A stretch of DNA of 64,000 nucleotides from Hyperoplus lanceolatus (GCA_026929865.2 CM049404.1:26256001-26320000); one strand, 5' to 3'. Numbered from the stretch's first letter, positions 1 through 13,029 are shown. Made by a program: numbers and translations. Notes: generated from the sequence alone by a model not told the origin.

Positions 1-589
1 TTGTTGGGTATCAACTTTCAGTGGGATTGTTTGACAACAAGAAAACTCAAAAATATCATCAGACTTGTCCTTTTTAAAGTAATGTTTAAAAAAGGCATTT
101 ACCAGCTCTCTCATATGATTTTAAAACCTGGAGAATAGGGCCGAGCTAGAGTGAGTCGCCGCCTTATTGCGCCATGTTTTTCCACCGTTGGTGACTCAAA
201 AACAATACACACCCACTAAGGGGAAACAGTGGATTAGGGGCAGAGCAACTGCTTCCATTAAGAATTAAAAAAGTCCCACTCTGATTGGCTAGGCACTTAA
301 TGCAAGTTTTAAATGCACTAAAGAAACTACTGTACCATATCTGCCACAATGGTGTGAAACCAGCTATATTCATTCATTATTAGTTTACATTGTTATTGTT
401 TTTGTTGATGACATGCTCACAATGACAAAACTAGCACGTAAACTACAGTTGAGGCTGATGGGAATGTTTTTAGTTGAGTGAAAAAGAAGATAAAAATAAT
501 TAAAAAAAATAATTATTATTTTCTTCCTGAGGGACAGAGGAAATGTGTGTGTCACATTGAATCACAATCGGTTGACTGAGATATTTTAC
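1..589. other. Non-coding, no gene seen
   Basis: AT-rich sequence with short stop-bounded frames only. I see no splice-bounded coding segment, no RNA gene and no clear repeat boundary. Confidence 0.5.
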
Positions 590-1075
590 TAGGATTCATA
601 TTCCAGAGACAATTAATGTCTGTACGATATTTTGTGCAAATGCATCCAAGAGAAGTTGGGCTAATTCACAAGATTAATGAAGAAGAAGAAGAAATAATTG
701 AAGAATTCTACATTGAGGAAAAGTCAGATGATCTATAAAGTTATATGGATTTATCCTCGCAGGACCATGAATGTCTGCATCAAATTTTACGGATATCAAT
801 CCTATTGTTGTTGAGACATTTTTAATGGTGGCTGTAAAGGAAAAGTCAGTGTCATCATGTAAGTCAATAGAATCCATCCACTGGGGACCGTGCATACCAC
901 TTTACCACAGTTTGTGCCAAGGAATGTGCCAATATTTCACAAGATAAGCTAAGAATTGGACCTACTGGTGGTACTAAAGGGAAAGTCAGATCTTATAAGG
1001 ATTATCCTCCCGAGACTGTGGATGTCTGGACGAAATTTCATGCTGATCCATCTTGTAAAGAGATGGAGTTGCAGA
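590..1075. repeat. Dispersed repeat in about three degenerate copies
   Basis: A motif containing 'aaagtcag', then 'ggatttatcctc', 'ggaccatgaatgtctg', 'aaatttca' and 'gttgagacattt' recurs imperfectly at about 600-650, 715-830 and 960-1050, with a further partial copy at 830-895. A related copy lies at 61750-61915. It looks like a common teleost interspersed repeat. There is no coding potential, and the short frames across it are incidental. Confidence 0.5.
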
Positions 1076-1252
1076 ACATGCTACAGTGCAGACACAGACA
1101 CACCGAACCTTCCGGAGCTGCTGTCTGTCTCAGAGATCTGTGAAGCACAACAACAGGACTCAGTGGGTGGCAAACCAAACATGCTTTCGCTTCATCAGTG
1201 GGGAAAATGGATCCATGTCTTCCGGACAGGAAATTTTTTTTTCACAGGTCCA

Positions 1253-1440
1253 TTAAAGTTGGAGTCTCCGCTTAGCCTCTGTAAACTGGTATGTTAACAG
1301 AGGGGGGCCCACTGTATAACAACATGCCAGTTTACAGAGCTGTGCATCACTGGATTTCTTTTCAGCGCACACACATACATAATACTTACAGTTGCGGATC
1401 GTGAGGAGATATTCGCTGATTTTGACAAAAGGTGATTTAA
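1253..1440. mobile_element. TTAA-flanked MITE-like element
   Basis: The segment begins at a TTAA followed by 'agttggagtctccg' and ends with 'attttgacaaaaggtgat' plus TTAA. The right-hand part resembles the hairpin element at 38508-38607, which also has TTAA edges. A piggyBac-type non-autonomous family is a reasonable inference. The ends are diverged, so the exact borders are uncertain. Confidence 0.4.
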
Positions 1441-3060
1441 CGAGAGAGTTGCTGTTAGATAAATCTACTTCTGTCTGAATTCCCGAGTCAGACAGTACGC
1501 TTACTTGCACAAAATATTCATGGGTCCCGGTAAATGTATTTAACAATCCAGAAGCAGAGTGTCTGAGATTTGAATCATAATTTGATTTTTTTAGAGTCTT
1601 GGGGGGTTCGTTAACTTTTAATATCTTTATAACTAGATCATCAGTCACAGTATCATTACAAATTTAAATCAGTTTGTGTATCTTTCAAAGCTCATTGTTT
1701 CTTTTATTAATTCATACCAAGTTAAATCTCATTAGAGACTACCTTTTTTATGCTAATTGGAATATTCAGACAGTCGTTTACGCTGCAGCTTTGATGGTTT
1801 GGTTGGTGTCCTCTCGGTGCCTTCAGCAGACAGTTTGGGTGTCTGATGTCTAACTGCACAAGTGCTTGAACTGCCACCAGCTGTGTCTTGAAGAGACTAA
1901 TCACCCATTTGCCACTGCTTTGTTTTTTTTAACTCAGGGCAGCAAGCAAATACATCCTTGCCATTCCAGGATCATCTGCCCAGTGTTTATTTACTCTCAC
2001 TTAACTTTCTCCTGCTGTCTGACCTATGCCTACCTGCTGTGTTGGAAGGCAGATTTTAACACGGGAACAAACATTACGTTTATTTAACTCTAACTAGAGT
2101 AATGTGCCTGTTGGTAAACTAGGTTGAACATTAAGTCAGGTTTCCTGAAAAAGATATTCAAATCAAATGAACTCAACGTCTTACATTTGACTTGACGATT
2201 TCCATTGTAAATTTGAGAGCTGGAAGGACAAACATAATTTACATACGCTCCAAACACCTGCACTATTCTATTTAGATGTTGAACAAGTTGTGTGCAGAAA
2301 TGAAGTTAATGTTGGAAGAGACTGTATCTGTGTGGTTTTACCAGACAACAAAAACAAACCTCAGTGGGTGGCAGCACAGTAAACATGTCAGACTAACCGA
2401 AGGTAGTAAAATGTTGTATAAGTGAAAAGCAAACATTAGTCCCTACATGCTATTTAAACTAAGGAATTATAGTTTACACATTTCAATCTTGCAAGTTTAT
2501 AATAATTTTCGAGCAATGGCCAGAAACATTGATAATACAGGCAGTGTTGCCGTAACTTAATACATTTACTCTATTACTTTTATTTTTGAGTGTACTTTTT
2601 ATTCCACTGCCTTTATTTGACTATAGTTACAAGTTGCTGTGCTGTATAAAAGTAAATAAACATTTGTCAGTTTATAAAATGCTAAATGAGTGAACTAGCC
2701 AGAATTAAAATTTAGTAGTTAAACATCAGCTCCACTTGACCAGTGACAACACATATATTCTACTGCATAGTATTTATTAAATATTCTGCATGAAAAACGT
2801 TTTACTTTCTAGACGTTTTCCTGTTAACACTTGTGTTATTCTGCTCAAGTAAGATCATTTTAAAAGTCTTGTAAATAATGACAACAAATTTGCCAAAAAC
2901 TTTTCGAAATGTCTCTAATATTTCTGCAAGTCTGTGGGTTCCACTGAACTTTTAATATTTCACTCTAATATTATCTTATTGTGCACTATAGCAGATTCAC
3001 GAGGAATTATTATGTGTGTATTTTCACTTGTAGATACTGTAGCACTGCTGCTGCAGCTCC
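1441..3060. other. Upstream region of tcf15, no gene seen
   Basis: AT-rich sequence. The part from about 2550 to 2800 resembles a common degenerate teleost repeat ('tacttttatttttgagtgtacttt'). No exon with a supported splice site was found. Upstream control elements of tcf15 may lie here but cannot be identified from one sequence. Confidence 0.4.
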
Positions 3061-3071
3061 TCCCATCCCGC

Positions 3072-3079
3072 TATAAGAG
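3072..3079 (+). promoter_or_regulatory. TATA-like box of tcf15
   Basis: TATAAGAG lies in a locally GC-richer stretch about 220 bp upstream of the tcf15 start codon. A transcript start about 25-30 bp downstream would give a 5' UTR of roughly 190 nt. This is inferred from position and motif only. Confidence 0.5.
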
Positions 3080-3296
3080 CCCAGCTGACCAGGTAGCAGC
3101 GTCCATCCTTAAAATAGGCCACTGCAAACTGACTCAAGAGAAGACGGTCAGCTTTGTGCATGATTTATATATTTTTTACTTTTCTTTCATTAGTGGTTCT
3201 ATTTAGCCTTGGTGCTACATGGAGATGTAGGATGAGTTCCTGAGTTGGTTTTGGGTCTGATCTAACAGCGGACTTGGGACTTATTAACTTGTTTTC

Positions 3297-4407
3297 ATGA
3301 TGACTTTCGCCATGCTGCGGCCTGTGGCGACACACTTGATGTACGCGGACTTCACTGCAACGTCCGAGGATGATGAAAACCGCAGCGAAAGCGACGGAGG
3401 ATCGGAGCAAAGTTACTGCAGCTCCACCGAGAAACGGAGACGGATTTCCCGCAACATGGACGGGGACTCCCCGGTGATCGTGAAACAAAGGAGCGCTGCC
3501 AACGCCAGGGAGCGAGGCAGGACGCAAAGTGTCAACAGCGCATTCACAGCCCTTCGGACTCTCATACCCACCGAGCCGGTGGACAGAAAGCTCTCCAAAA
3601 TAGAAACTCTTCGACTGGCATCCAGCTACATTTCCCATCTGGCCAACGTGCTTGTAATTGGGGATGGCTGCGCTGATGGACAGCCGTGCCACGGAGCGGT
3701 CCACGCGCAAGGAGAGAGCGGGAAGCAGCAGCCGAGAACCATCTGCACCTTCTGCCTGAGCAACCAGAGAAAAGTGGTAAATGCTGTTTAACTGTAAATC
3801 CAAAGTGGAATCCAGTGTATTTCAAATACAACTGGGCTGTTAAATGTTAAATGTGCTAAATATATTTTAGGGACAGGATCACACGAACGTGCTCGTCAGC
3901 TATTTTTCTTTTTTGTCTTGGGCATGTTTTTGTGAAGGTTGCGTCTAAAGCAGCATCTGTTTGTGTTTCAACACTTTTTTGTAACTCCATTATTTTGCCT
4001 TTGGAGTGTGCACGTAAAAGCCCTTTTACGCGCACTTTTACGCACTGGCTGTAAATACCTCACACACTTGGACACGGATGTTATTATTTTATTTCAATAA
4101 GTGTCTCCTGTCAGAACTTCACTTCATTGCAGAACATGATGTTATATGCAACATAATCAGTAGCTTCCTCTTTTTGAAAAGTAATTTCACATCAAACTTT
4201 GAAGCTGAAAAATTGTTGGAAAGTAAAAAATATTTATTTTGCTACTCTAGATTTTTTTTAAATGGCAATGACTTCTTGTGCAGTTAAATGATATATTAAT
4301 GAATCTTTATATGACTGAGACATTTCTTCATTTTATTTTTTCAGATAAAGGATGGCAGAGACTGTTTAAAAATGCGAGGGCTTGGGCCGCTACGAATGAG
4401 ACGCTGA
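3297..4407 (+). CDS. tcf15: Transcription factor 15 (paraxis), bHLH
   Basis: Two coding exons, 3297-3776 and 4345-4407, give about 180 aa. The intron has a GT donor (GTAAAT at 3777; an alternative donor 3 nt earlier would also keep frame) and a 'ttttttcag' acceptor. The N-terminal MLRPVATH block, the acidic serine-rich stretch, the bHLH (about residues 63-119, basic region [12 protein letters not shown], then [20 protein letters not shown]) and the C-terminal [11 protein letters not shown] plus [14 protein letters not shown] match the paraxis family. Scleraxis, the nearest paralogue, has a different tail. Paraxis is a nuclear E-box-binding factor, dimerising with E proteins, needed for somite epithelialisation and paraxial mesoderm patterning. 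The basic region has G where relatives I recall have D (RERGR versus RERDR), a non-contact position by my reading. ATG ATG at 3297 gives two possible starts; the conserved MLRPVAT follows four residues later. The two-exon layout is the usual one for this gene. Confidence 0.95.
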
Positions 4408-4683
4408 CTGAAGACCAGTGAATGATTAGCAACCTGAACATCCTCAAATACTTTCTCAGGGAAGAGTCGAAGCTGGTGTTACACTTGTAGCACACACACA
4501 TGTACACACACCCACACACATGAACAGACACACACATGAACATGCTGGATCAATTGATGGAACCGAAGAAGAGACTATTTATACTTGACTGAGGAATTTA
4601 AGCATAAGCCTTTCAGAGATGCAGTGCATTTGTTTGAAACTTATGGAGTTTTTGTACTTTTTTTTACCCCTTAAAAAGTTTTA

Positions 4684-4689
4684 AATAAA
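4684..4689 (+). terminator. Poly(A) signal of tcf15
   Basis: AATAAA lies about 280 bp after the tcf15 stop, with a second AATAAA about 20 bp further on. This is a suitable 3' UTR length for this small gene. Confidence 0.6.
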
Positions 4690-4739
4690 GTATATTTTAT
4701 CAAAATAAAAGCTTTCTTTTTCTGTTTTATGTGAAAATA

Positions 4740-7700
4740 TAATTCAGATTATGTTTATGATTGGGACGTTGATGACATGACGTGCATAGTATAGATTACA
4801 GATAAAAGAAAAAATATGGAAGGATTATTTATGAGAAAATCTTTTTGTTTCGAGCTGGATGGCATTTAGTTACTATACAACAAGAAGTTCAACTGCAGTG
4901 TGGGAAATAATTTATCAATTAAAGTCTTCTCAAATACTGATTTTTATGACAATCAATTTAGTGATTTTATGTACTGTATATCATGTATTTATTTATGGAA
5001 CCATTTCCATTGTTTCCACATATCTTGTGGCCAAGAAGTTGTTTATGAAATCTGCAAAGCCAAAGCAAAGGTTCAGGGTTTCTGGTGTCAATGGCTGGTG
5101 TATTTTTTATTTTTCCCTCCCCAATTCTCACGGCCGGGAGTTTTTTGAAGTCTGCTATCGATTAGTCACGGCAAATAGTAGCCCACACTCTGCTCGGAGC
5201 CCCCAACACAGCTGTTGGTATGTCAGAGGGATAAATCACTGCTGTAGGCCCAATGGACAGGGAGAGATGGGGTGAGAGGTCGTATAGGTCACAATGGAGC
5301 GCAGACTTGAATCACCGCTGATGTGTAATAACAGGAAAATTATGCAAATAGTTTATCCTGATTCTGAAGATAACTTGTGTTTTTGTAATTCATTACTTGA
5401 TTACTGGATTACATGAAGACTTGAAGATTCACTCTGAAAAAATGTTGGTCAAAACATTTCACAGTGCCTAAACTAAAAGTAATAAGTTGGTTCAACTTTA
5501 ACTTTTTGGAATTCTTGGTGTAAAGAACTCACAACTTGAAGTTACATTAGGCCTACATATAAATGGTAAATTATTTCAAGAAAAAAATATTAGTTGGCTG
5601 AAATGTATCCAGTGTTCCTTAAAACTTTAGAGATTTATTTGGCCTCCAAACAAAAAATCTAGAGAGCACAATTTGGTAATTTTGAGTTTCCTAACTGTAG
5701 GTAGTATGATATGTAGGCTACTTTCTTTCAATAAGCTGCGAAGTGAGTTTATTTTCCGATTTTATTTTCATGTTCTCCGTAGCACAGATCTGATTCAGAC
5801 GATGTTCACTCGGAAACTTTTCATAACTGCTGTGAAATCAGGCTGCTTAGTAAAACCAGCCCAGTCTCTACGGGCCTCTCTCTGTCTCTTCCAGTCGGAA
5901 AAAGACACTGTAGTGATCGCTCTAACAGGCAGACTGTGGCTCAGACACACAGACAGCTGAGCCCTAAATTCTTAATCGCTTTAAATCTAACTGCAAACTC
6001 TGTCCTCAAAATGACAGGCAGGCTCCCCGCTGGCTCAGGAGGGCAGTGTATGGAAAGCGGATTTTAAAGCAGTTAAAGGTGCATGCTGGGGGTCTGAATC
6101 TTTCCCCTCCAACATCCCCATCCCGTCTCCCCCACCTCTTCTGTCAGGATAATTGGAATTTGCTGTGCTAAGTCCTGCGTGCTCGGGGCCCGGGCCTCCC
6201 TCAAATGGCTCCCCGAGGCTCTCCGAGGCAGGAAGATGTCACGGAGGCACAGGAAGGGAAAACAACGCGCAGCCGACCTCTCCAAGGAACTCTCGGTGCG
6301 ACGGGCTTTGGGTCAGCGCCAGTCCTGACATCATCCACTGGGACCCAGATGTACGGCTCTCTGGTGGTGCTTTCTCAAAAGCGAATGAACCAAATAGTGA
6401 CTTTTCAACAAATTCGGAAGGACACCTTTTTTTTCTCCTCCCAAGCTGACAGGTAACAAATTGATGGCAGAAAGCATCAGAAGAGAAGAGATGAGGGGGA
6501 AGAAAAGCAAAGGCAGCAAATAAGGTCGGTGCGGATCTGTTTAACATTGTCTGACAGGCCAGGACCCACCTGGGGACCACTGCTAAGGTTTACTGCTTCA
6601 CTTTGGTGAGTTTTCAACTTCCTCGGACGCTCGCATCTCTTAATCCCAAAAGAGGTCTTATGTGCAGGAAGAATTTCATCGGAGATGCAGACGGCTGTTC
6701 CACCCTGTCCTTGGTGACCTGAGATGAAAAATGACTTTGACAGTTTGTGCTTTATTGTCTTTTGAAAGAAAACAGCACAGCAAAATGCTTGTTACTTCTC
6801 TTTAGCAATATTTGTATTTATGTTGTCTGTAATCTATTTGAAGGATGAAGGCTGACCTCGTAACTTTATATAAATAAACATAAAGCAAAGTTGCTCAAAG
6901 ATCATCTGTCCTCCTGCGTTAAAAATTACATTGACAATATTTCGGGGTAACTTTACCCATTGCAAATGTGTTGTTTTGTCCCAGTTTTTGTGTTATTGTA
7001 TTATTTTTGTTATATTACTGTTGGGTTATTTACTAAAACTAAAATAGGGATATTTTGACCCGGTATTAAACACAACTTCTCAAATATTACCTTGAAAACT
7101 GTCAAAATGATGTGCAAATAATATATGCATTATTATATTAACTATCTGTAACAAATAATGACATTTTTGTTAAAAAAAAATGGCTATAATAAATGTGAAC
7201 ACTTTTTATTCAAACCATATGCATATCAACAATAATAACCCCAACACATTGTTTTATGCATCTTTCTTGCAATGCACACTGGGTAACTCAGTATTGTGTT
7301 GGCGCTGAATGGACCCAAAATGAGTTGGTTTCCATCCAGTGGTTGTAAGTGTGCAGGATTTAAAGCTGAAGATAAAACCAATAACGGTAGATGGTTATGA
7401 TGCCAGATGGCTGCACTACAGCAAGTTCAATTCAGTTCAACAACAATAAAGTTAGCTTTAGAGTAAACCTCAAAAAATATGGAACATTTTAAACGTGTCC
7501 TCTTTATGTTGCCCATCCAAGAGCTCAGTGCTATATTGTACATTACAGATGGCAGTTTATTGTTTTTGTTTTGTACCTCTGGAGAGTTATTGGTGCGTAT
7601 TAGAAGCATCTAACCTAATGTAATATCTCAGCCTGTTCATGTTCATTACTGACTGGGCACTTCTTCTATGTAAGATATTGGGTTGAATATTATTTTTGGA

Positions 7701-7980
7701 TAAATGGGATGACACACATACACAAACACACCCACACATACACAGCAACTCAAACGTAACTTTGATGTGACCATATGGAAGGGCTCATGTGTTGTTGGGT
7801 CCCCCTATAGTATTTTGGCCCTAAGCTCAAATCAGATGGGCACCTGAGGCACTCAAATGCCCCTTTTATGACCTAAAGGCAAGTGTTGAAGTCATATTAT
7901 ACGACACATGTTAAATCCCCTGAGTGGAATAAAGATTTTAAAAAGGGCACTTAAGATCTCACAACAAAAAGGGCAGCCCT
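4740..7980. other. Intergenic, no gene seen; some GC-richer islands
   Basis: Mostly AT-rich. The stretches at about 5130-5300 and 5860-6720 are richer in GC and free of obvious repeats, so they could be regulatory DNA of tcf15. That is a guess from composition. The frames in this stretch (for example 6153-6449 and 6239-6580) overlap on both strands, lack splice context and match no family I recognise. Confidence 0.35.
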
Positions 7981-7982
7981 CC

Positions 7983-7984
<2 letters not shown>

Positions 7985-8024
<40 letters not shown>
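7985..8024. repeat. (CA)20 microsatellite
   Basis: Pure CA dinucleotide tract of 40 bp. The threonine/histidine and cysteine/valine frames across it are repeat artefacts. Confidence 0.95.
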
Positions 8025-8026
<2 letters not shown>

Positions 8027-8520
8027 CTGTGCCCGCCATTGCACAAGGGGAAGATTTAGGAAGCATGGCCTAATGAATCCTGTTGAGCAATGGCTCCTTG
8101 AAAACATCTTCACAGATTAAACACAAATCACAGCTCTGACTGCTCAAACATGTTCCTGTACTTGCCTCACCGGAACCAAAAAAAGAAGCTAAAATAGATG
8201 ATCCAGAAAGGGGAAGGATGTAAAGCACTTTTCTTTTTTTCTCTACATCATCTGGGAGCGCTGTCCTGATTCCCTGATGGGTGCTTACACCTTTAACATT
8301 TTGTAGTCTTGCCAGAGAGCTTTTGTTAGACACAAACCCTGCACATGGTAATATTTTAATAGCTTTTGCTCTCCCAGTCTCTTTCAGCATGTTTCAAACG
8401 CTCGCTGGCAGGGGAGAAGGCCCCTCGGTCCACCTGCATGTCAGAATTATTAATGGCTCTGAGTCACTTTGTGGTCCAGGACACAGAAACTTCGCTTCCG
8501 ATTTGACTGAACATGACCAC

Positions 8521-8523
<3 letters not shown>

Positions 8524-8567
<44 letters not shown>
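8524..8567. repeat. (CA)22 microsatellite
   Basis: Pure CA tract, followed by an interrupted 'tacacaggg' tail. Confidence 0.95.
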
Positions 8568-8571
<4 letters not shown>

Positions 8572-9236
8572 AGGGAGGAGAGGAAGTGTGTCTGCCCGAC
8601 TGTCAGCTGAGCTTCTGTAAGGGGTGTAAGGGGAGAGAGAAAAGTCTGAGGAGCTGGTCCTGTCTCCTTAACCGAACAAGAACAATTGTTTTCATGTGCC
8701 AGAGAGTTTGGCAAGGCCTTCCGACGTGAGGGAGAATGATGGAGGGCTGTACAGCGGAGAGGATGGGTGGGTGGGGAGAGCTGGCAGGAGGAAATCCCAG
8801 AGAAGAAATTATGGGAACAATACAGATCGTTGGTAACGCGTCTATGTTTCTGCAGAAGGCTCAGACAATCAAGCCTACAGCCCTCAGCCGCCTGCCAAGG
8901 CTCAGAGGCAAGAGGTGAGGATCAAATCAGACTGAGAGGAATTTTTACTTCCTTAAGCAAACAATCTAACAGGCAGCGCTGCAGCCTCCGCTCCCTCACA
9001 AAGATGGGAATCATTTCATCCAGTTACAGGCGTATGCAATGGTGCAGAACAAATGTTTCATTCAGATCAAACGGGAGAGAGTCTTAGTGTATATGAAAGT
9101 GTTCGAGCTTGTGTTACTGCATGTGTATATGTTTAAAATGTGTGTGTGGGAGTATATTTGTCACAGTTTTTGCTCCCAAATCATGCACAATACCATCATA
9201 AACAAATCGGACCATTATCTCTTTCAAGTATTTGAG
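8568..9236. other. Intergenic, no gene seen
   Basis: Moderately GC-rich, non-repetitive sequence with only short overlapping frames. There is no supported exon. It could contain control elements, but nothing specific is recognisable. Confidence 0.35.
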
Positions 9237-9240
9237 ATAT

Positions 9241-10344
9241 CGTCACCCTCTTAAAATAATGGCCTAAGTCACTTTTTGGCCAAAATGATTTTTTTGCTTA
9301 AAGAGGACCTATTGTACTACTTTTCTGGTCTTAATTTCTTGTTTTACACTGCTATAGAGCAACCTGACACGAATCACATCACAAAAAACTATGTAGATTT
9401 TCGGGAAGCTCTTTCTCTTATTTTGGCGATCCAGCACGTCCTGTCAACACTTGAGTGTGTGTGCTTCGGGCATCTCCGCTCACTCCGCCTGTGCTTCAGC
9501 AATCTCCGCTCGCCTCCCGCCCCCCCCCCCTCCTGCAAACCCCACTCCGTTGTGATTGGTTACCTTCCTTCCGGAACACTTTCAGTGGCGGGAAGCGCGA
9601 GCATGGACCTATAAGGGCGCGAGGCAGACGCGAACAGGGAAGTAACAGCATTACCATACATGGAAACATCCGCATGGTGACTTCACAAAGTTACATGCGA
9701 CGTCACGAAGTTACAAAGCGTCAAGCCGCTTTGAACATGTGACTTCTCGACTGGCTAGAATAGTGTCTAGTGCTCTGCACAGACACCCCAGACGGTCAGC
9801 AGGGAATACGTCGAAATGCATGTAAGTCATTATTTGATAATTTAGTATGGTTAAGCATGACTATAAATCATCATAACAACGTTTATAGGTCATAAAAGTC
9901 AAAAAGCATCATAGGTCCTCTTTAAATCATCTCCTCATGATGCTGGCCACCTCTGGTAAAATGGCCTAAATCCTCAGTTGAACAGATCATGTGATTTTAC
10001 TTGACATAGGCCATTATACTATATTACCAGAATGTCAAGAGTGTGTTTTAGGCCATTTTATTTTGCCTAAGTCAAAATGTACTGTTAATTAATTTTTTCA
10101 AGGACATTTCACAAGTGTGTAAAATGACTTAAGTCACAAGTTAAACATTAATATAAAGGGTTTATTCCTATTATGTTACATAATTGACAGAAATTGTTAT
10201 TACAATGTCAAGAGTCATCTTTTGACATAACCTGTTTGAGTGAAATTATTAATGAATATCATATGTTCAATCTTTGGTTAAGTTTTTTGTGTTTCCTGAA
10301 AACACTGAAAAAATTACTTGAGCCATTATTTTAAGAGGGTGACG
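9241..10344. mobile_element. Inverted-repeat DNA element, interrupted by a second element
   Basis: The ends are matching inverted repeats of at least 22 bp: the left begins CGTCACCCTCTTAAAATAAT and the right ends with its reverse complement (...AAGAGGGTGACG). Both sides are flanked by ATAT (9237-9240 and 10345-10348), a likely target duplication. Without the inner insertion it would be about 480 bp. The body contains several 'ggcctaa/aggccat' repeats and encodes no transposase, so it is a non-autonomous element. The superfamily was not determined. Confidence 0.7.
9302..9921. mobile_element. TTAA-flanked non-autonomous element (piggyBac-like), nested
   Basis: TTAA at 9298-9301 and at 9922-9925 bracket a 620-bp segment whose ends are inverted copies (AGAGGACCTAT ... 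ATAGGTCCTCT). TTAA duplication with short inverted ends is the piggyBac signature. The interior around 9480-9620 is unusually GC-rich, with a C homopolymer and a 'cactccgttgtgattgg' stretch. It encodes no transposase. It sits inside the element at 9241-10344, so it inserted later. Confidence 0.7.
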
Positions 10345-10349
10345 ATATT

Positions 10350-11948
10350 TGACTTTTAAATATTTTTGAAACGGTAACATTTTTCCTCTGATGATCATAA
10401 ACGACCTGCTACGGCAAACAAAACCATCAGCAAAAACAATGCTATTTTTTTATAGTTATTATATTGCCTTTGCTCAAAACAATTTACGGCAGGCAGACCA
10501 GAACATCCTGTGTTTCACAAATGTTACTAAATCAAAGTTTACTTTGCTTCACCATTGTGAAGCAACAGGTCTCTCTCTCGTAATAAGACCCGGTGTCTCA
10601 ATAAGATTACCTGTATGAATAAAGATTAAATGAAAATGTTACCATAATTAATCTTAGTAACATAATACATTACCTCATCGCGACTCATCTGCTGTCTCTC
10701 TTTCACTCGCCTTCTAAACAAATGCCTGCGCTTCCGGCACGCGCTTGGGTGCTGGTGTCATAAAAACATTAACGATTATTTCCAAAGGTGTCGCTACAAT
10801 CAACAAAAAATGAAAGCTATTCGTAGCTACTTTAACCAAGAGGGATTCAAACATTTGTTTTGGATCAGACTTTTTGGTGTTACTGTATTTTCTAACCCCC
10901 ATTTTCGCATATTTGAATCCTTGAAGAAATATAACTAAAATGATCACCAGCATTCACACGAGTAAAATAGGCCTAAATAATTAGAATAATCTCAAAAATA
11001 TCAGCACAGAAACACTGGCATTGCTGCAGTGCATCAAATAGCCATATATCTGTCAAACGTTCAGTAAACATGCAAATTCTTCCTGGGAAAGTCTGTGCGT
11101 ACAAGACCTGTGGGAGAGACGGCGGAACCATTGGGACATTTCATTTCGGCAAACAGAGCAAACAGTCAGAGGATTTCCTCAATCAGAGGGCGAGAGAGTG
11201 TGCAGTGAACAACCTCGCTGACAGAAACATGGAGACCTCCACCACACAGCTGGGCGTGCTAACAACCTCGGGGACTTACCGTGGCGTGCAACACCCTTTA
11301 ACTGCAGCACAGAGAGCCACAATCAAACGCACATCACACGCGCACTCACTCACATTTACACCAACATGTAAACCTTTAGAGAATTACACTAGTTTTGATG
11401 AGTCTTACAATGTGTCAGCAGTTTTTTGTCACTGACCTGTATACTCTCACCATTTTCTTGTAACACGTAGTTTCTTTAACTGTAAAATTCCCTTGTGCTT
11501 GATTAACATGTTTTTACTAAATGCAGCGCTGCACTATAAGAACATCTGGAGTGACCAACAAGTTTTTTTTTCCGCTCTTGTATTTGCTGTATATTTGACC
11601 CCCTGTCCGTCATAAATCTAAATCCACTCACAGCTGCAGTTGCCGATGTCCAATAGGATGCAGCAAAAAAAGGAAAAAAAATAAGTCCTCATTTCCACTG
11701 ATGTTACTGTGGTAACATGGGTGCATGTCTACGTTCCTGCGCTGCTACTGATTGGGGCATTGTTTAATGCAGATGGTGGAATCCAAAGACCTCACTCTTC
11801 CCTTTTCCATAAAGCCAGTCGGCTATTAATAACCATATATTGACCTCCTTTGTCAACAAGAGCGACACATACAAATAATATGCTTGAAGGGAGACAATGG
11901 GGAATTCCCTGAGATGAAAACAACAGGATGAGCTAGCCTCATAAGACT

Positions 11949-11950
<2 letters not shown>
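10350..11950. other. Intergenic, no gene seen
   Basis: AT-rich DNA. The longest frame (11070-11435, 121 codons) matches no family I know and shows no Kozak or splice support, so I do not call it. No repeat boundary was recognised. Confidence 0.4.

Positions 11951-12022
<72 letters not shown>
11951..12022. repeat. (GT)36 microsatellite
   Basis: Pure GT tract of about 72 bp. Confidence 0.95.
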
Positions 12023-12026
<4 letters not shown>

Positions 12027-13029
12027 GCACGTGTGTGGGTGTGATCGATGTGAGCGTCCTGAATGTAGGACAGTCAGTCACTTGGAGAAACAAAATCTCA
12101 CTGAGCAACTAATTCAAATCCAATTTAACAAACAGACCTTCTTGTGAGCTTGTTTCACCAAAATGAGGTGCAACAGGTTCAAGTTTATACTCTGTCATTT
12201 TAAAATATACCACTTTACCACGTCTACTACCTATTTTATTTGATCTTTATTCTTACTTGTTTCCGTGTTTTGATTACACGCACGTGAAAGGGAGCCACCT
12301 GAGACCTAAATAGACACAAAAATAGTGAAAGACATAGTGCAAACCAAGTGTAGAGATAAGCTGCAGTGGCGTGCACAGACATTTTCGGGGGCAGGTGCTC
12401 AGTGCAAAAAAAAAGGGCACAATATATTCTATCGATGAATGACCAAATCATTTTAAGGTTACTTGTACAAAATCCCCCCCTGGCCTAATGACTTTTAATA
12501 CCCGGCCACACATGGAGTGTTTCTCAAAGGAATTTGGGAGACTTAAGAAAAATTTGAACCTTTTAAAGTAAAATTCATCAATCTGGTGCACTTTGAGAAG
12601 AGAGCTAAGGCTAAATCACCTGTGTCAACGTGGGCTATTTATTACTATTTTCTGGAATAATTTGGAGACACAGAAATACCAAAAAGCAGGAAGAAAAAAT
12701 TGACATATATGAAAAAAAAATAGTCAGCTTCGGATTTTTGTAAATAATCCCTTATCCCGAATTCTCTCTTTGAAGTCTTCGTTAGGCCCCTGATCTCCAT
12801 ACTAATAATATCCTATTAAGGTAAATACAAGATTACTGCAAGTCTTGTAACATAGAAATAACTTATGGTTGGGACAAAATAATATAATTAGCTTATATAG
12901 CTTCATGACTGATTCAGTACCACCAACCCACTTTGCGTAGTTAAATTAAAATGGGTGGACAGCTTTTAAGATATTTCAATAAAATTTGAGGAACAGTTCA
13001 ACATTAAAATCTGAGCATTAAAAGGCCCT

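Noticed and set aside
1253-1648. 131-codon minus-strand frame as a gene
   Set aside because: It overlaps a TTAA-flanked MITE-like element and shows no recognisable domain.
3165-3831. Antisense protein-coding genes opposite tcf15 exon 1
   Set aside because: They are shadows of a GC-rich, strongly constrained bHLH exon and match no family.
11070-11435. 121-codon frame as a gene
   Set aside because: No known domain, no splice or promoter support, and low-complexity parts; not distinguishable from chance.
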